From Rhodoplanes sp963840055 (GTDB lineage: Bacteria; Pseudomonadota; Alphaproteobacteria; Rhizobiales; Xanthobacteraceae): a stretch of DNA of 64,000 nt. Below are positions 16,002 to 25,225 of the stretch, piece after piece. Below the pieces are notes generated by a model. The model searched no databases, was not told where the DNA came from, and saw only the letters and a list, made by a program, of their open reading frames with translations. How positions within the stretch are numbered: the first letter of the stretch is position 1; every line of letters begins with the position of its first letter. The position numbers and the translations under genes are program-made. The stretch covers positions 62,001-126,000 of the forward strand of contig CAWIXM010000031.1 of the NCBI GenBank assembly GCA_963840055.1, given 5' to 3'.

Positions 16002-16829
16002 TCAGGAAGGGCCGAATACCCCGCGCAGCCGGATGATCCCCCAGACGATCGGATTCCACTTCCGCCACACGCTTGCCGCCTCTTTGGACAGCACACCGGT
16101 CACAACCTCCGGCGGCTGACCGAAAGCCTCGGGCATGCGCTTTGAGATATGCGCATCGCCAAGCACGTTCCAGCGCGACGCGCCCCCCATCATCGGCGAG
16201 GAAATCGCGTAGACTACGCGGCTGATGCGCGTCTCGCGAATGGGAAACGAGCACATCGGACACGGCTCGATCGTGGTGTAAAGCGTGTAACCTTGCAGAT
16301 TCGTGCTCCCCAGCGCCCGCTGGGCTTGCGAAATGGCCATGATTTCCGCATGCCGGGTCACATCGCCGTCGCGGGAAACCTGATTCGTCGTTTCGGCAAT
16401 GACGTCTCCGTCCTTGCAGATCACGGCGGCGAACGGCAATTCTCCGGCTTTTCCGGCCGCTCTTGAGAGTTCGACGCATCTGCGCATCATCCGCACGTCG
16501 ATTGCTTCGCTTGCGGCTTGGTCGCTTTCCAGGGAATGCTTGTCGGCCGCTTGGCTCCGCACGGCGTCAAACAGGCTGCTCGCGCGCCCCCGGAACATTC
16601 GGAGCCAGGAGCGCATTCGCGGTCGGACCGTCCGAAAGTGGTCCAGCCCCTTAAATTGAGGCGCCCCCAAGGACGATCTGATACGATGTGTTAAAGGCAG
16701 TAGACGGTCCACCTTCTCCTCGTGGCGGCTTTTTCCCACTCGACCGACGATCGAGAAGGATCTCGCTTTATCGCGAAGATCCAACTCCTCTCCGCGGGGC
16801 ATTGGCGATCGTGACGCGCAACCCGGCAC
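16002..16829 (-). CDS. Cytidine/deoxycytidylate deaminase-fold nucleoside or base deaminase
   Basis: The zinc site of the CDA superfamily is complete: TRHAEIMAI (H160, E162) and EPCPMC (C190, C193) in the frame starting at 16829. The core begins near residue 112 (VRMMRRCVELSRAAGKAGEL) and resembles guanine deaminase or TadA-type proteins. The first 70-110 residues have no clear homology, so the true start may be one of the internal ATGs (MRSWLRMFRG). The C-terminal tail WRKWNPIVWGIIRLRGV is unusual. Substrate unknown. Confidence 0.75.
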   Translation of the reverse strand: MPGCASRSPMPRGEELDLRDKARSFSIVGRVGKSRHEEKVDRLLPLTHRIRSSLGAPQFKGLDHFRTVRPRMRSWLRMFRGRASSLFDAVRSQAADKHSLESDQAASEAIDVRMMRRCVELSRAAGKAGELPFAAVICKDGDVIAETTNQVSRDGDVTRHAEIMAISQAQRALGSTNLQGYTLYTTIEPCPMCSFPIRETRISRVVYAISSPMMGGASRWNVLGDAHISKRMPEAFGQPPEVVTGVLSKEAASVWRKWNPIVWGIIRLRGVFGPS

Positions 16830-16928
16830 GTTGACGAAGTGGAACTATCAACTTAGTCACGCAGAAGTTCAGCTTACGGCGGCAGGTTTCGACATCCTGC
16901 GGTCGCCATCATAGGAAAAACAACGATC

Positions 16929-17681
16929 ATGGATCAATGGGCAGACAATGCCGCCATTTTTTTGGTTAACGAAGGCGGCGCCCTCGACCGCCGTAGCGCG
17001 CCGCACGGTCCCTTTCGCCGCTTGCTGCGGGCGATCATCCACTTCCTGTCCTACCACCTGATCCTCAGCCGGCGGTCGACCCAGGTGACGCGGGCTGCCG
17101 GCTTCCGATTGACCGTCCGTCCGACGGTATTTCATCCGCGCTATTTCATCAGCAGCGAGTGCTTTGCCGAGTTCATCGATGGGCTCGATCTCAGGGGCAA
17201 ATGCGTGATTGACGTTGGAACGGGGTCGGGGATCCTGGCCTTGGCCGCGGCGCGAGCGGGCGCGGACTGTGTTTTCGCGGCCGACATCAACCCTAATGCC
17301 GCTCTCACCGCCGCCGATAACGCGCGCGCAAATGGCTTTCCTGCCGTCAAGGCCGTGTGCTCTAATCTGCTCTCAGCCTTCGCGCCGCGCCCGTTGTTTG
17401 ACGTCATCCTATCGAGTCCGCCGAAACACGCGGGCGAACCGCGCGACCTTGCCGACCGCGGCTGGCACGCCGGCCCAGCCTATCGCGATATAGCGGCGCT
17501 GTTCGAGCAGGCGTGCGAACGACTTAAGCCCGGGGGGCGGATTTACGTCATGGTCTCGTCGGACTCCGACCTCGACCTGTTCGGACGCTTAATCGATCAA
17601 GCCGGGCTGCGCGCGCGCCTCGCCCTCGAACGTTCGATCCTCATCGAGTCGTTCATCATCTATGAGCTGACCCCGCGCTGA
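16929..17681 (+). CDS. Class I SAM-dependent methyltransferase (HemK/RsmC-like)
   Basis: A 250-aa methyltransferase with the SAM motif VIDVGTGSGILALAAARAG, VFAADINPNAALTAADNA, and motif IV reading ILSSPPKHAG where N5-glutamine methyltransferases have NPPY. An N-terminal segment (FRLTVRPTVFHPRYFISSEC) matches the small substrate domain of such enzymes. It may methylate a protein glutamine, RNA or a small molecule; the altered motif IV argues against a standard PrmC. No operon partner is evident. Confidence 0.7.
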   Translation: MDQWADNAAIFLVNEGGALDRRSAPHGPFRRLLRAIIHFLSYHLILSRRSTQVTRAAGFRLTVRPTVFHPRYFISSECFAEFIDGLDLRGKCVIDVGTGSGILALAAARAGADCVFAADINPNAALTAADNARANGFPAVKAVCSNLLSAFAPRPLFDVILSSPPKHAGEPRDLADRGWHAGPAYRDIAALFEQACERLKPGGRIYVMVSSDSDLDLFGRLIDQAGLRARLALERSILIESFIIYELTPR

Positions 17682-17793
17682 CTTCGCGGGCGCCAATTTC
17701 GGGTATTGCCTGTCGTAGATTTGAGCATAGGTACCGGGCAGCCGAGCGTCGGTACGCAACTAATTGCCGATCCGCTCAAGAATTGAGAATCGA

Positions 17794-18183
17794 ATGACCC
17801 ATCCGCCCGCCTCGCGTCCGCCCAATCCGATCGCCGCCGGGCTCGCGGGGCGCTGCCCGCGTTGCGGCGAAGGCCGGCTGTTCCGCGGGTTTCTCACCGT
17901 GGCCCCTCATTGCGAGGTTTGCGGCCTCGATTTCGGCTTTATCGACGCCGCCGACGCGCCCGCGTTTTTCGTGATGATATTTTCGGGATTTGTCGTGGTC
18001 GCCGCAGCGCTTATCGTTGAAGTGCTGTATCAGCCGCCTTTTTGGGTCCACGCAGCCCTCTGGCTGCCGCTCATCTTGATAACGACGCTTGTCCCGATCC
18101 GCCCGCTCAAGGGCCTCATGATCGCGTTGCAGTACCGGCACAAGGCGGCGGAGCAGCAATTCCACTCCGATCGCGGCGTATGA
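17794..18183 (+). CDS. DUF983 membrane protein (cytochrome oxidase locus protein)
   Basis: A 129-aa protein starting MTHPPASRPPNP. A zinc-ribbon-like N terminus (GRCPRCGEGRLF, HCEVCGLDFGF) is followed by two transmembrane helices (AFFVMIFSGFVVVAAALIVE and WLPLILITTLVPIRPLKGL). DUF983 genes usually sit between ctaG/coxC and surf1 in alphaproteobacterial oxidase operons. Its stop overlaps the SURF1 start by ATGA. No coxBAC genes are in this window, so the pair is detached here. Confidence 0.85.
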   Translation: MTHPPASRPPNPIAAGLAGRCPRCGEGRLFRGFLTVAPHCEVCGLDFGFIDAADAPAFFVMIFSGFVVVAAALIVEVLYQPPFWVHAALWLPLILITTLVPIRPLKGLMIALQYRHKAAEQQFHSDRGV

Positions 18184-18986
18184 AGCCGGTCGCGCCGCCT
18201 CGCGCCAGCCACAGCATTTTTCTCTTGCGCGGCTTGGCTGTGCTGGCCGCGTTCCTCGTATTGGTTGGACTTGGCACCTGGCAGCTTCAACGCAAGGCGT
18301 GGAAGGACGGCCTCATCGCCACGCTGACCGAGCGCCTCGCCGCCCCGCCCGCACCGCTGCCCAATCCCGCAAAATGGCCGCAGCTTTCGCGCGAGGATTT
18401 CGAATTTCGCCGCGTCGTGTTTCCGGCCGAATATCTGTACGATCGCGAGGCGCTGGTCTACTCGGTCGGTTCGAGCCTCCGCGCGGGCGAGCCGACCGGA
18501 CCCGGTTACAACGTATTCACCCCGGCGCGCCTATTGAATGGCGCGATCGTGATGGTGAATCGCGGTTTCGTGCCGGAGGCCCTGCGCGATCCTGCGACCC
18601 GCGCCAATGGCCAGCTCAGGGGAACGGTCAACGTTCTTGGCGTCATCCGCTGGCCGGATCCTCCATCGATGTTCACGCCCGCCGCAAATCCGGGGCGGAA
18701 CCTGTGGTTCGCCCGCGATCCCACCGCAATCGCCGCCGCCAAGGGCCTCGAAGCAGCCCCGTTCTATATCGAGCAGGAGTCACCCGTCCCCGCCGGAGGC
18801 TGGCCGCTGCCGGCGCGCCTCCGGCCGAACCTGCCGAACAATCATCTGCAATATGTGATCACGTGGTACGGCCTCGCCGCAGCCCTCCTTCTCGTATTCA
18901 TCGCGTGGGCGGTTGGGCGGCGCCGCGGGGGAAGGAGCGAAAGCGGCCAAATTGTCGACTCGCCTCCCAAAACCAGCGGAAGCTAG
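18180..18986 (+). CDS. SURF1 family cytochrome c oxidase assembly protein
   Basis: A 268-aa SURF1/Shy1 protein: N-terminal helix FLLRGLAVLAAFLVLVGLG followed by the signature TWQLQRKAWKDGL, periplasmic domain with GPGYNVFTPARL and VMVNRGFVPE, and a C-terminal helix (YVITWYGLAAALLLVFIAW). It helps insert heme a into oxidase subunit I. Its TAG stop (18984-18986) is the first triplet of repeat copy 3. Confidence 0.9.
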   Translation: MKPVAPPRASHSIFLLRGLAVLAAFLVLVGLGTWQLQRKAWKDGLIATLTERLAAPPAPLPNPAKWPQLSREDFEFRRVVFPAEYLYDREALVYSVGSSLRAGEPTGPGYNVFTPARLLNGAIVMVNRGFVPEALRDPATRANGQLRGTVNVLGVIRWPDPPSMFTPAANPGRNLWFARDPTAIAAAKGLEAAPFYIEQESPVPAGGWPLPARLRPNLPNNHLQYVITWYGLAAALLLVFIAWAVGRRRGGRSESGQIVDSPPKTSGS

Positions 18987-19090
18987 AGCATTTTCCGGCG
19001 AATTAGTGGGAACCGGTTCGCCGCAGAAAATGCGACCACGAAAAGAAAACAAGAGCGAATTCCAATTCCACCGGAACGGAATTCGCACTA
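18984..19090. repeat. Double-hairpin palindromic repeat, copy 3
   Basis: Same element, 107 bp, with a 3-bp TTA-type insertion in the left loop. It sits exactly between two convergent genes. The left TAG (18984-18986) is the SURF1 stop, and the right CTA (19088-19090) is the hldE stop on the minus strand. Confidence 0.95.
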
Positions 19091-20620
19091 GCTGCCGGCC
19101 GCTCCCTCGCGCCGTTGATGAGCCGGGCGGGAAACTTCGTTGTCGCGGTCAGATGCGCGCTCTGAGCGCGACAATATACTGCTCGTGGAGTGGCCGGGGA
19201 CAACATCAACCAGCATCACCTCGCCGCCATTCGCCTCGACCACGTCGCGCCCGACCACCTGATCGAGGCGATAGTCGTTGCCTTTGACGAGAACAGTCGG
19301 GCGCAGCCGCGTGATGAGCTTAATCGGCGTATCCTCCTCGAAGACGACGACGAGATCGACCGCCTCGAGCGCGGCAAGCACGTCCGCGCGCGCGTGGACG
19401 TTCTGGATTGGACGGCCGTCGCCCTTGAGCCGCCGGACCGACCCGTCGCTGTTGAGGCCGACGATAAGCCGGTCGCAGGCCGCGCGCGCCTCGGTCAGGA
19501 GCTTCACGTGGCCGGGATGGAGGATGTCGAAGCAGCCATTGGTGAAGCCGATACGCAGCCCCTGCGCCCGCCACTCCCGCACCCGCTCGTCCAGCAGCGC
19601 CTGGTCGAACACGATTTTTTCCTCGGAGGCGAGCGCGGCAGCGGGAAGGACACGGGAGCGCAGTTCGGGCGCGGAGACGGTCGCCGTCCCGCGCTTGCCG
19701 ACCACGACGGAAGCGGCGGCGTTTGCCCCACGCATAGCAGTCTCGAATCCAGCGTTCATGGCAAGCAAGGTGGCGAGCACCGCAACCACCGTGTCGCCCG
19801 CCCCCGAAACGTCGCGCACGCGCACCGGATAGGCCGGAACGTGCACCAACTCTGCGCCTGCCACCTTCAGCAACATGCCGTCCTCGCTCAGCGTGACGAG
19901 GACGGCGTCGCTTGCCACCATGCGCCGAAGCTCGGCGGCGGCTGCGTCGAGTTCGGCGAGGTCGCGGACGGGGCGGTGCGTCGCCTCGCCCAGCTCCTTG
20001 CGGTTGGGGGTGATCAGCGTTGCCCCCCGGTAGACGGAGAAATCCGCGCCCTTCGGGTCGACCACGACGACCTTGCCGAGCTTGCGCGCGCTCTCGATGG
20101 TCGTGCGGATCAGGCGCGGCGTGAGCGTGCCCTTGGCGTAATCGGACAAGATGACCGCATGTGCACGCGGCAGCGCCACCTGCATGCGCTCGATCAATGC
20201 GCTTTCAATCTCGGCGGAGACCGGGGCCGCAACCTCCCAATCCGCGCGCAGGAGATGGCTCGAATAGTGCTCCGACACGAAACGTAGCTTGCGCACGGTC
20301 GGCCGGCGCGGATCGACGACGAGGTTCGATTCGATCAGCCCAGCATGGCGGGCGAAGGCCGCACGTAAGGTTTGCCCCGCCTCGTCCTCGCCGACCACGC
20401 CGAGAAAAAGGCAGCGCGCGCCGAGGCTCGCAACATTGCAGGCGACATTGCCGGCCCCCCCGATCAGCTTTTCCTCGCGTTTGACGGCGATCACCGGCAC
20501 CGGCGCTTCCGGCGAGATGCGTGAGACTTCGCCATAGATGAAGTCGTCAAGCATCAGGTCGCCGATGCAGAGTACGGTCTGCTCGGGAACTCGGGCGAGA
20601 AAGGTCGCGAAGTCGAACAT
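19088..20620 (-). CDS. hldE: Bifunctional heptose-7-phosphate kinase / heptose-1-phosphate adenylyltransferase HldE
   Basis: About 510 aa. Residues 1-320 form a PfkB-type sugar kinase (GDLMLDDFIYGEVSRISPEA, GGAGNVACNVASLGA, DVSGAGDTVVAVLATLLAMN), which makes heptose-1,7-bisphosphate. The rest is a nucleotidyltransferase (GFTNGCFDILHPGHVKLL, ARAACDRLIVGLNSDGSVRR), which makes ADP-heptose for the LPS core. The ATG at 20620 has AGGA 5 nt upstream. The usual end is near GHSTSSIL; about 30 low-complexity residues follow and the stop is the TAG of repeat copy 3. It lies 31 bp behind hldD on the same strand. Confidence 0.92.
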   Translation of the reverse strand: MFDFATFLARVPEQTVLCIGDLMLDDFIYGEVSRISPEAPVPVIAVKREEKLIGGAGNVACNVASLGARCLFLGVVGEDEAGQTLRAAFARHAGLIESNLVVDPRRPTVRKLRFVSEHYSSHLLRADWEVAAPVSAEIESALIERMQVALPRAHAVILSDYAKGTLTPRLIRTTIESARKLGKVVVVDPKGADFSVYRGATLITPNRKELGEATHRPVRDLAELDAAAAELRRMVASDAVLVTLSEDGMLLKVAGAELVHVPAYPVRVRDVSGAGDTVVAVLATLLAMNAGFETAMRGANAAASVVVGKRGTATVSAPELRSRVLPAAALASEEKIVFDQALLDERVREWRAQGLRIGFTNGCFDILHPGHVKLLTEARAACDRLIVGLNSDGSVRRLKGDGRPIQNVHARADVLAALEAVDLVVVFEEDTPIKLITRLRPTVLVKGNDYRLDQVVGRDVVEANGGEVMLVDVVPGHSTSSILSRSERASDRDNEVSRPAHQRREGAAGS

Positions 20621-20650
20621 CAGTCCTGCCTGGCGCACCGCGCGCCGAAC

Positions 20651-21631
20651 TCACCGATACCGGTCGGGCCGGTCGAGAAAGCCGGTCACATAGTGTTTGA
20701 CCGCTTCTTCGAGCGGGGTGAACGCGCGAGCATAGCCTGCCTTGCGCAACTTCTCGACCGAGCCTTGGGTGAAATACTGGTACTGATCGCGGATCGCGGC
20801 CGGCATGTCGACGTACTCGATGGCGGGCTTGCGGCCGAGCGCGGAAAACATCGCCAATATCAAGTCGCGAAAGCTGCGCGCCTCTCCCGTCCCGACATTG
20901 AAAAGGCCGGAGACGCGCGGGCTTTCAAGAAACCAGCATAGCACCGCGACGGCGTCGGCCACATAGATGAAATCGCGGCGCTGGTCGCCGTCCTCGACGC
21001 CTGGCCGGTGCGACTTGAACAGGCGCACCGTGCGGCCGGCGTGCGCCTCGTCGAAGCGCTTAGCGATGAGGCTCATCATCTCGCCCTTGTGGTACTCGTT
21101 CGGCCCGAACACGTTAAAAAACTTGAGCCCCGCCCATTGCGGCGGCATCGGCGCGCCGCGGCGCGCGCGCGACACGACGGCAAGATCGAACAGATGCTTG
21201 CTCCAGCCATAGAGGTTGAGCGGCCGTAGCCGGCGCAGCGCCGGCAAGGCCTCGTCATCGACAAAACCTTCCGCGCCGTCGCCATAAGTCGCGGCCGACG
21301 ATGCATAGATGAGCGGCGTTTGCGTCTCGGTGCACCAGTCGAGCAAGTGCAGCGACAGCCGGAAATTGGTACCGAGGACGCGGTCGCCGTCGCGCGCGGT
21401 GGTGTCGGAGATCGCTCCCAGATGAATGACGGCGTCGAGCTTGCGCCCCGAGAGCCAGCGCAGCAGATCGTCCGGCGGAATGAAATCGGCCAGTTGGCGC
21501 TTGGCGAGGTTCCGCCATTTTTCATCGCAGCCGAGCAGATCGTTCACGACCACGTCGTCGCGCCCCGCCTCGTTGAGGCTCGCCACCACGTTCGATCCGA
21601 TAAACCCTGCCCCGCCCGTCACCAACAGCAT
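20651..21631 (-). CDS. hldD: ADP-L-glycero-D-manno-heptose 6-epimerase
   Basis: A 326-aa short-chain dehydrogenase-type epimerase that converts ADP-D-glycero- to ADP-L-glycero-D-manno-heptose. Motifs: NADP site LVTGGAGFIGSNVV, catalytic YASSAATYGDGAEGF, and YGWSKHLFD (Tyr/Lys), with HldD-specific FFNVFGPNEYHKGEMMSL and the C-terminal YQYFTQGSVEKLRKAGY. The start MLLVTGG at 21631 fits the family length. It is the first gene of the hldD-hldE operon and is divergent from waaF. Confidence 0.93.
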   Translation of the reverse strand: MLLVTGGAGFIGSNVVASLNEAGRDDVVVNDLLGCDEKWRNLAKRQLADFIPPDDLLRWLSGRKLDAVIHLGAISDTTARDGDRVLGTNFRLSLHLLDWCTETQTPLIYASSAATYGDGAEGFVDDEALPALRRLRPLNLYGWSKHLFDLAVVSRARRGAPMPPQWAGLKFFNVFGPNEYHKGEMMSLIAKRFDEAHAGRTVRLFKSHRPGVEDGDQRRDFIYVADAVAVLCWFLESPRVSGLFNVGTGEARSFRDLILAMFSALGRKPAIEYVDMPAAIRDQYQYFTQGSVEKLRKAGYARAFTPLEEAVKHYVTGFLDRPDRYR

Positions 21632-21820
21632 TGTCTCAACCCATCTGGCCCGCGCTACCCCTTTGCCCCACCCGGCGTTGCGGCGCAACATCGGTCCAGG
21701 CCGGCGGCCGCAACGAGCGCGGGAACGGCCCCTGCCCTGGACTTCGGAGCCGCGGCGCGTTACCGCCTGAGGACGAGCCGTTCGCTTTCTTTCCCACTGC
21801 AAGAGCATGCATTCGCGCGG

Positions 21821-22891
21821 ATGAACATTCATTCGTCCCCATCGCCGGCGCAGGAGACCGGCCGCGGCAAAGCCCCGATCCTCATCGTTCCCTATATGTG
21901 GCTCGGAGATTTCGTGCGTTGCCATACGGTCGTGCGGCTGATCCGGGCGCGCGAACCCGACCGCCCGGTCGACTTCCTCACCACCGAAACGGCCGCGCCG
22001 CTCCTCGATTACATGCCGGGCGTGCGCAAGGGAATCGTCTGCGACCTGCCGCGCAATCGGCTCGCCTTCGCGGCGCATCAGGCGCTTGCGGTGCGGCTCA
22101 AGCAGGAGGGCTATGGCCAGGCGCTGGTGATGTCCCGCAAGTGGAAGGCGGCGCTCGCGCCCTGCCTCGCCGGCATTCCGGTGCGGACCGGCATGTTCGG
22201 CGAATGGCGGGTCGGGCTCATCAACGATCTGCGGTTTGGCGAGCGCCGGCTTCCGCGCATGATCGACTGCTGCGTCGCGCTTGCCTTCCCCGCTGGTGCG
22301 CCTGCTCCAGCCGACCTTCCGCTGCCGGAACTCGTCGTGCCGCTCGCCGAGCAGATGGCGTGGCGAAGGCGTCGCGGGCTCGAAAAGCTTGCTGGGCCAG
22401 TCGTGACGCTGGCGCCGGGCGCGGTCGGGCCGGGGAAAGCCTGGCCGGTCGCGCATTATGCCGAACTTGCCCGCGCCCTTGCGGCTGAGGACGCCAATGT
22501 GTGGATCATCGGCGGCCCGCGCGAGAAGGCGCTTGCCGCAGAGATCATAGGCGTTGCCGGCGACCGCGCCCGCGACCTCACCGGCGATGACCTGCGCGAA
22601 GCCATCCTCGTGCTCTCCTGCGCCGATGCGGCGGTCTCCAATGATTCGGGGCTGATGCACATCGCGGCGGCGCTCGGCCGGCCAGCGATCGCCGTGTTCG
22701 GCCCGACTAGCCCCTGGCACTGGGCGCCGCTCAACCCGCTTGCCGCGGTGCTGGAACCGCCACCCACGACCATCTGTCCGACCTGCGGTCGCAGCGGCTG
22801 CACGGACGTTCGCCACCGCCGCACCGCCGACGTAGTCCCTGCGCGGGTTCTCGACGCCGTTCGCGGTGTGCTGGACGGGCGGACGCCATAA
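21821..22891 (+). CDS. waaF: ADP-heptose:LPS heptosyltransferase (GT9)
   Basis: A 356-aa GT9 glycosyltransferase with an N-terminal Rossmann domain (APILIVPYMWLGDFVRCHTV) and the C-terminal ADP-heptose site (VTLAPGAVGPGKAWPVAHYA, WIIGGPREKALA, SNDSGLMHIAAALGRPAIAV, FGPTSPWHWAPL). It adds heptose to the LPS inner core. A C-terminal cysteine group (TTICPTCGRSGC) is typical of WaaF. It is divergent from hldD, which makes its donor together with HldE. Confidence 0.88.
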   Translation: MNIHSSPSPAQETGRGKAPILIVPYMWLGDFVRCHTVVRLIRAREPDRPVDFLTTETAAPLLDYMPGVRKGIVCDLPRNRLAFAAHQALAVRLKQEGYGQALVMSRKWKAALAPCLAGIPVRTGMFGEWRVGLINDLRFGERRLPRMIDCCVALAFPAGAPAPADLPLPELVVPLAEQMAWRRRRGLEKLAGPVVTLAPGAVGPGKAWPVAHYAELARALAAEDANVWIIGGPREKALAAEIIGVAGDRARDLTGDDLREAILVLSCADAAVSNDSGLMHIAAALGRPAIAVFGPTSPWHWAPLNPLAAVLEPPPTTICPTCGRSGCTDVRHRRTADVVPARVLDAVRGVLDGRTP

Positions 22892-22910
22892 GATCGTCCT
22901 GCTCAGTGCG

Positions 22911-23993
22911 TCAGTGCGTCTTCGCGGCCGTCGCCTGCCATAACGCCCGGTAGACGGCGACGATGCCGTCCGCTTCCGCCTCGATGCTGAAGGCGCCGAG
23001 CACGCGCTCACGCGCGCGCATGCCAAGCGCAGACGAGCGGGCCGGATCGCGCATCAACGGTTCGAGCGCCGCAACCAGCGCATCGACGTCGCCCGGCGGA
23101 ACGAGCAGGCCGGTCTCGCCGTCCGCAACGACTTTTTCGGCCGCTCCCGCCCGGGCGGCCACCAGCGCGCAGCCGGCCGCCATCGCCTCGATCAGGGTGA
23201 GCCCGAACCCCTCGTTGCGCGAGGCGAAAACGTAGATCGTGATCGCCTGGTACCAGCGCGGCACTTCCTCGATGGGCAACTCGCCCATAAAACGCACGCG
23301 ATCGGCAAGACCCGCCGCCGCCACCTGCCGCTGGAGGTCGGCCGTGAAGGCTCCATGCTCCGGCGCCATCCGGCCGATAATTACCGCGGAGAAATCAGGA
23401 TAGCGCGGCAGCAGCCGGCACATCGCCTGAACGAAGACGTCGGTCCCCTTCTGCGGGCGGACGCGCCCGAACAAGCCGATGGCGTAGCGCCCCGGCAGGC
23501 CGGTCGCAGCGAACGCCGCCGCCCGATCCGGTGGCGGCCGGTAAAGGTCGGTATCCACACCATGCGGCACGATCGTCGCCGGTCGATCGAGAAAGGAAGC
23601 CGCCGCTTCGGTGGGGGAAATCACCGCATCCATCGCAGCGATCAGCCGGCGGGTCAGGGATTTATGCCGGCGCTGCGCGGCCGAGGTGAAGATGAGGGCG
23701 AGCGGCCATCCGAGCGCCTTGAGCGCGAGGCCAACCATCATTTCGTCGTTGCGCCGCGCGTGCCAGATGAGGCGCGGCCGGCCAGGGCGAGGCCACCGCA
23801 AGGCGAGGAGATCGCTGAACGAGAGCCGCGGGACGCCATCCGGCGCATGGCGTCCGAGCCAGCCGATCTGGACACGCTTGGCAAGCCGGGGCGCGATCAT
23901 GCGGTTGGTGGCGGTGACGCCCGAATAGCGCCAGTGCAGATTAGGGACGATGACCTCGATCGCCTCCAATGTCTGCTGGTCCATGGATTTCAC
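22911..23993 (-). CDS. Family 4 glycosyltransferase, LPS core (LpcC-like)
   Basis: A 360-aa GT-B glycosyltransferase with the GT4 layout: YAIGLFGRVRPQKGTDVFVQ, FSAVIIGRMAPEHGAF, YVFASRNEGFGLTLIEAMAA (the E-x7-E donor motif), and a stabilised C-terminal helix. The N terminus IEVIVPNLHWRYSGVTATNR resembles the mannosyltransferase LpcC of rhizobial LPS cores. It is placed convergent with waaF among core genes. The sugar specificity is inferred from family resemblance and context. Confidence 0.8.
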   Translation of the reverse strand: MKSMDQQTLEAIEVIVPNLHWRYSGVTATNRMIAPRLAKRVQIGWLGRHAPDGVPRLSFSDLLALRWPRPGRPRLIWHARRNDEMMVGLALKALGWPLALIFTSAAQRRHKSLTRRLIAAMDAVISPTEAAASFLDRPATIVPHGVDTDLYRPPPDRAAAFAATGLPGRYAIGLFGRVRPQKGTDVFVQAMCRLLPRYPDFSAVIIGRMAPEHGAFTADLQRQVAAAGLADRVRFMGELPIEEVPRWYQAITIYVFASRNEGFGLTLIEAMAAGCALVAARAGAAEKVVADGETGLLVPPGDVDALVAALEPLMRDPARSSALGMRARERVLGAFSIEAEADGIVAVYRALWQATAAKTH

Positions 23994-24133
23994 CCGCGCC
24001 GGCCGCTACCGCCGCGGCTCTTACTGCGTGAGCCATGCCTTGTCACCTGAATGCACTCGTGGTCGTCGTAAAACAGGGCTGTTGACGCGTCCGGGAATGA
24101 CTCTATGGAACATGCAGCGAAACGGACTCCGAC

Positions 24134-25120
24134 ATGACGATCCTGGTTACCGGCGGCGCCGGCTATATCGGAAGCCATATGGTGCATGCGCTTATCGATG
24201 CCGGCGAACGCGTCGTCACGCTCGACGATCTCTCGACGGGATTCGCCTGGGCGGTCGCGCCCGGAGCGCTGCTTGTCACCGGCAGCTCTGGCGATCAGGC
24301 GCTCGTCACAAAGCTCATCGCCGAGCACCGCATTCGTTCGATCATCCATTTCGCCGCGTCGGTGGTAGTGCCGGAGTCGGTCGCCGACCCCCTCAAGTAC
24401 TACCGCAACAACACGGCAAACTCGCGCAACCTGATCGAATGTGCGGTCAAAGGCGGCGTGCGCCGCTTCATCTTTTCCTCGACTGCCGCCGTTTATGGCA
24501 ATCCCGCGCGTGTTCCCGTGACCGAGGATGACCCAACCCCGCCGATGTCGCCTTACGGCTCATCGAAACTGATGACCGAAACCATGCTGCGCGACGCCGG
24601 GGCCGCGCATGGCCTCGATTACGTGATCCTGCGCTACTTCAACGTGGCGGGCGCCGACCCACTGCTGCGTACCGGGCAGTCGACGCGCAACGCGACCCAT
24701 CTCATCAAGGTCGCGGTCGAAGCCGCGCTCGGCTTGCGCGAAAAGATCGAGGTGTTCGGCACCGACTATCCGACGCGCGACGGCACCTGCATCCGCGACT
24801 ATATCCACGTGTCGGACTTGATCGCGGCGCATGCCGAGGCGCTTGCTTACCTTGCCCGCGGCGGCGCACCCGCCACGTTCAATTGCGGTTACGGACACGG
24901 CTTTTCCGTGCTGGAAGTGATCGATACGGTCAAGCGCGTTTCCGGCGTCGATTTCCGCGTCGACTATGCGCCGCGCCGTCCGGGCGACCCCGCCGAAATC
25001 GTCGCCGCGTCCCATCGCATCCGCGACACGCTCGGTTGGAAGCCGCGGTTCGACGACCTCCCCACCATCGTCGCCCATGCGCTCGAATGGGAGCGCAAGT
25101 TGGCGGCACGGAAGGGGTGA
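24134..25120 (+). CDS. galE: UDP-glucose 4-epimerase
   Basis: A 328-aa SDR epimerase interconverting UDP-glucose and UDP-galactose. NAD site LVTGGAGYIGSHMVHALIDA, catalytic FSSTAAVYGNPARV and SPYGSSKLMTE, FNVAGADPLLRTGQ, and the GalE-specific FGTDYPTRDGTCIRDYIHVS. Full length. The context (LPS core genes) suggests supply of galactose for envelope polysaccharide. Confidence 0.92.
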   Translation: MTILVTGGAGYIGSHMVHALIDAGERVVTLDDLSTGFAWAVAPGALLVTGSSGDQALVTKLIAEHRIRSIIHFAASVVVPESVADPLKYYRNNTANSRNLIECAVKGGVRRFIFSSTAAVYGNPARVPVTEDDPTPPMSPYGSSKLMTETMLRDAGAAHGLDYVILRYFNVAGADPLLRTGQSTRNATHLIKVAVEAALGLREKIEVFGTDYPTRDGTCIRDYIHVSDLIAAHAEALAYLARGGAPATFNCGYGHGFSVLEVIDTVKRVSGVDFRVDYAPRRPGDPAEIVAASHRIRDTLGWKPRFDDLPTIVAHALEWERKLAARKG

Positions 25121-25225
25121 GAGGGCTTTTAGTGGAAACCTCGGTCCTCTCCACGAGGGGAAGAGGCCGCGGGCATCCGGAGCGATAATCAACGGTTTCA
25201 CTTAATGCCACCAGGACCTGACGCC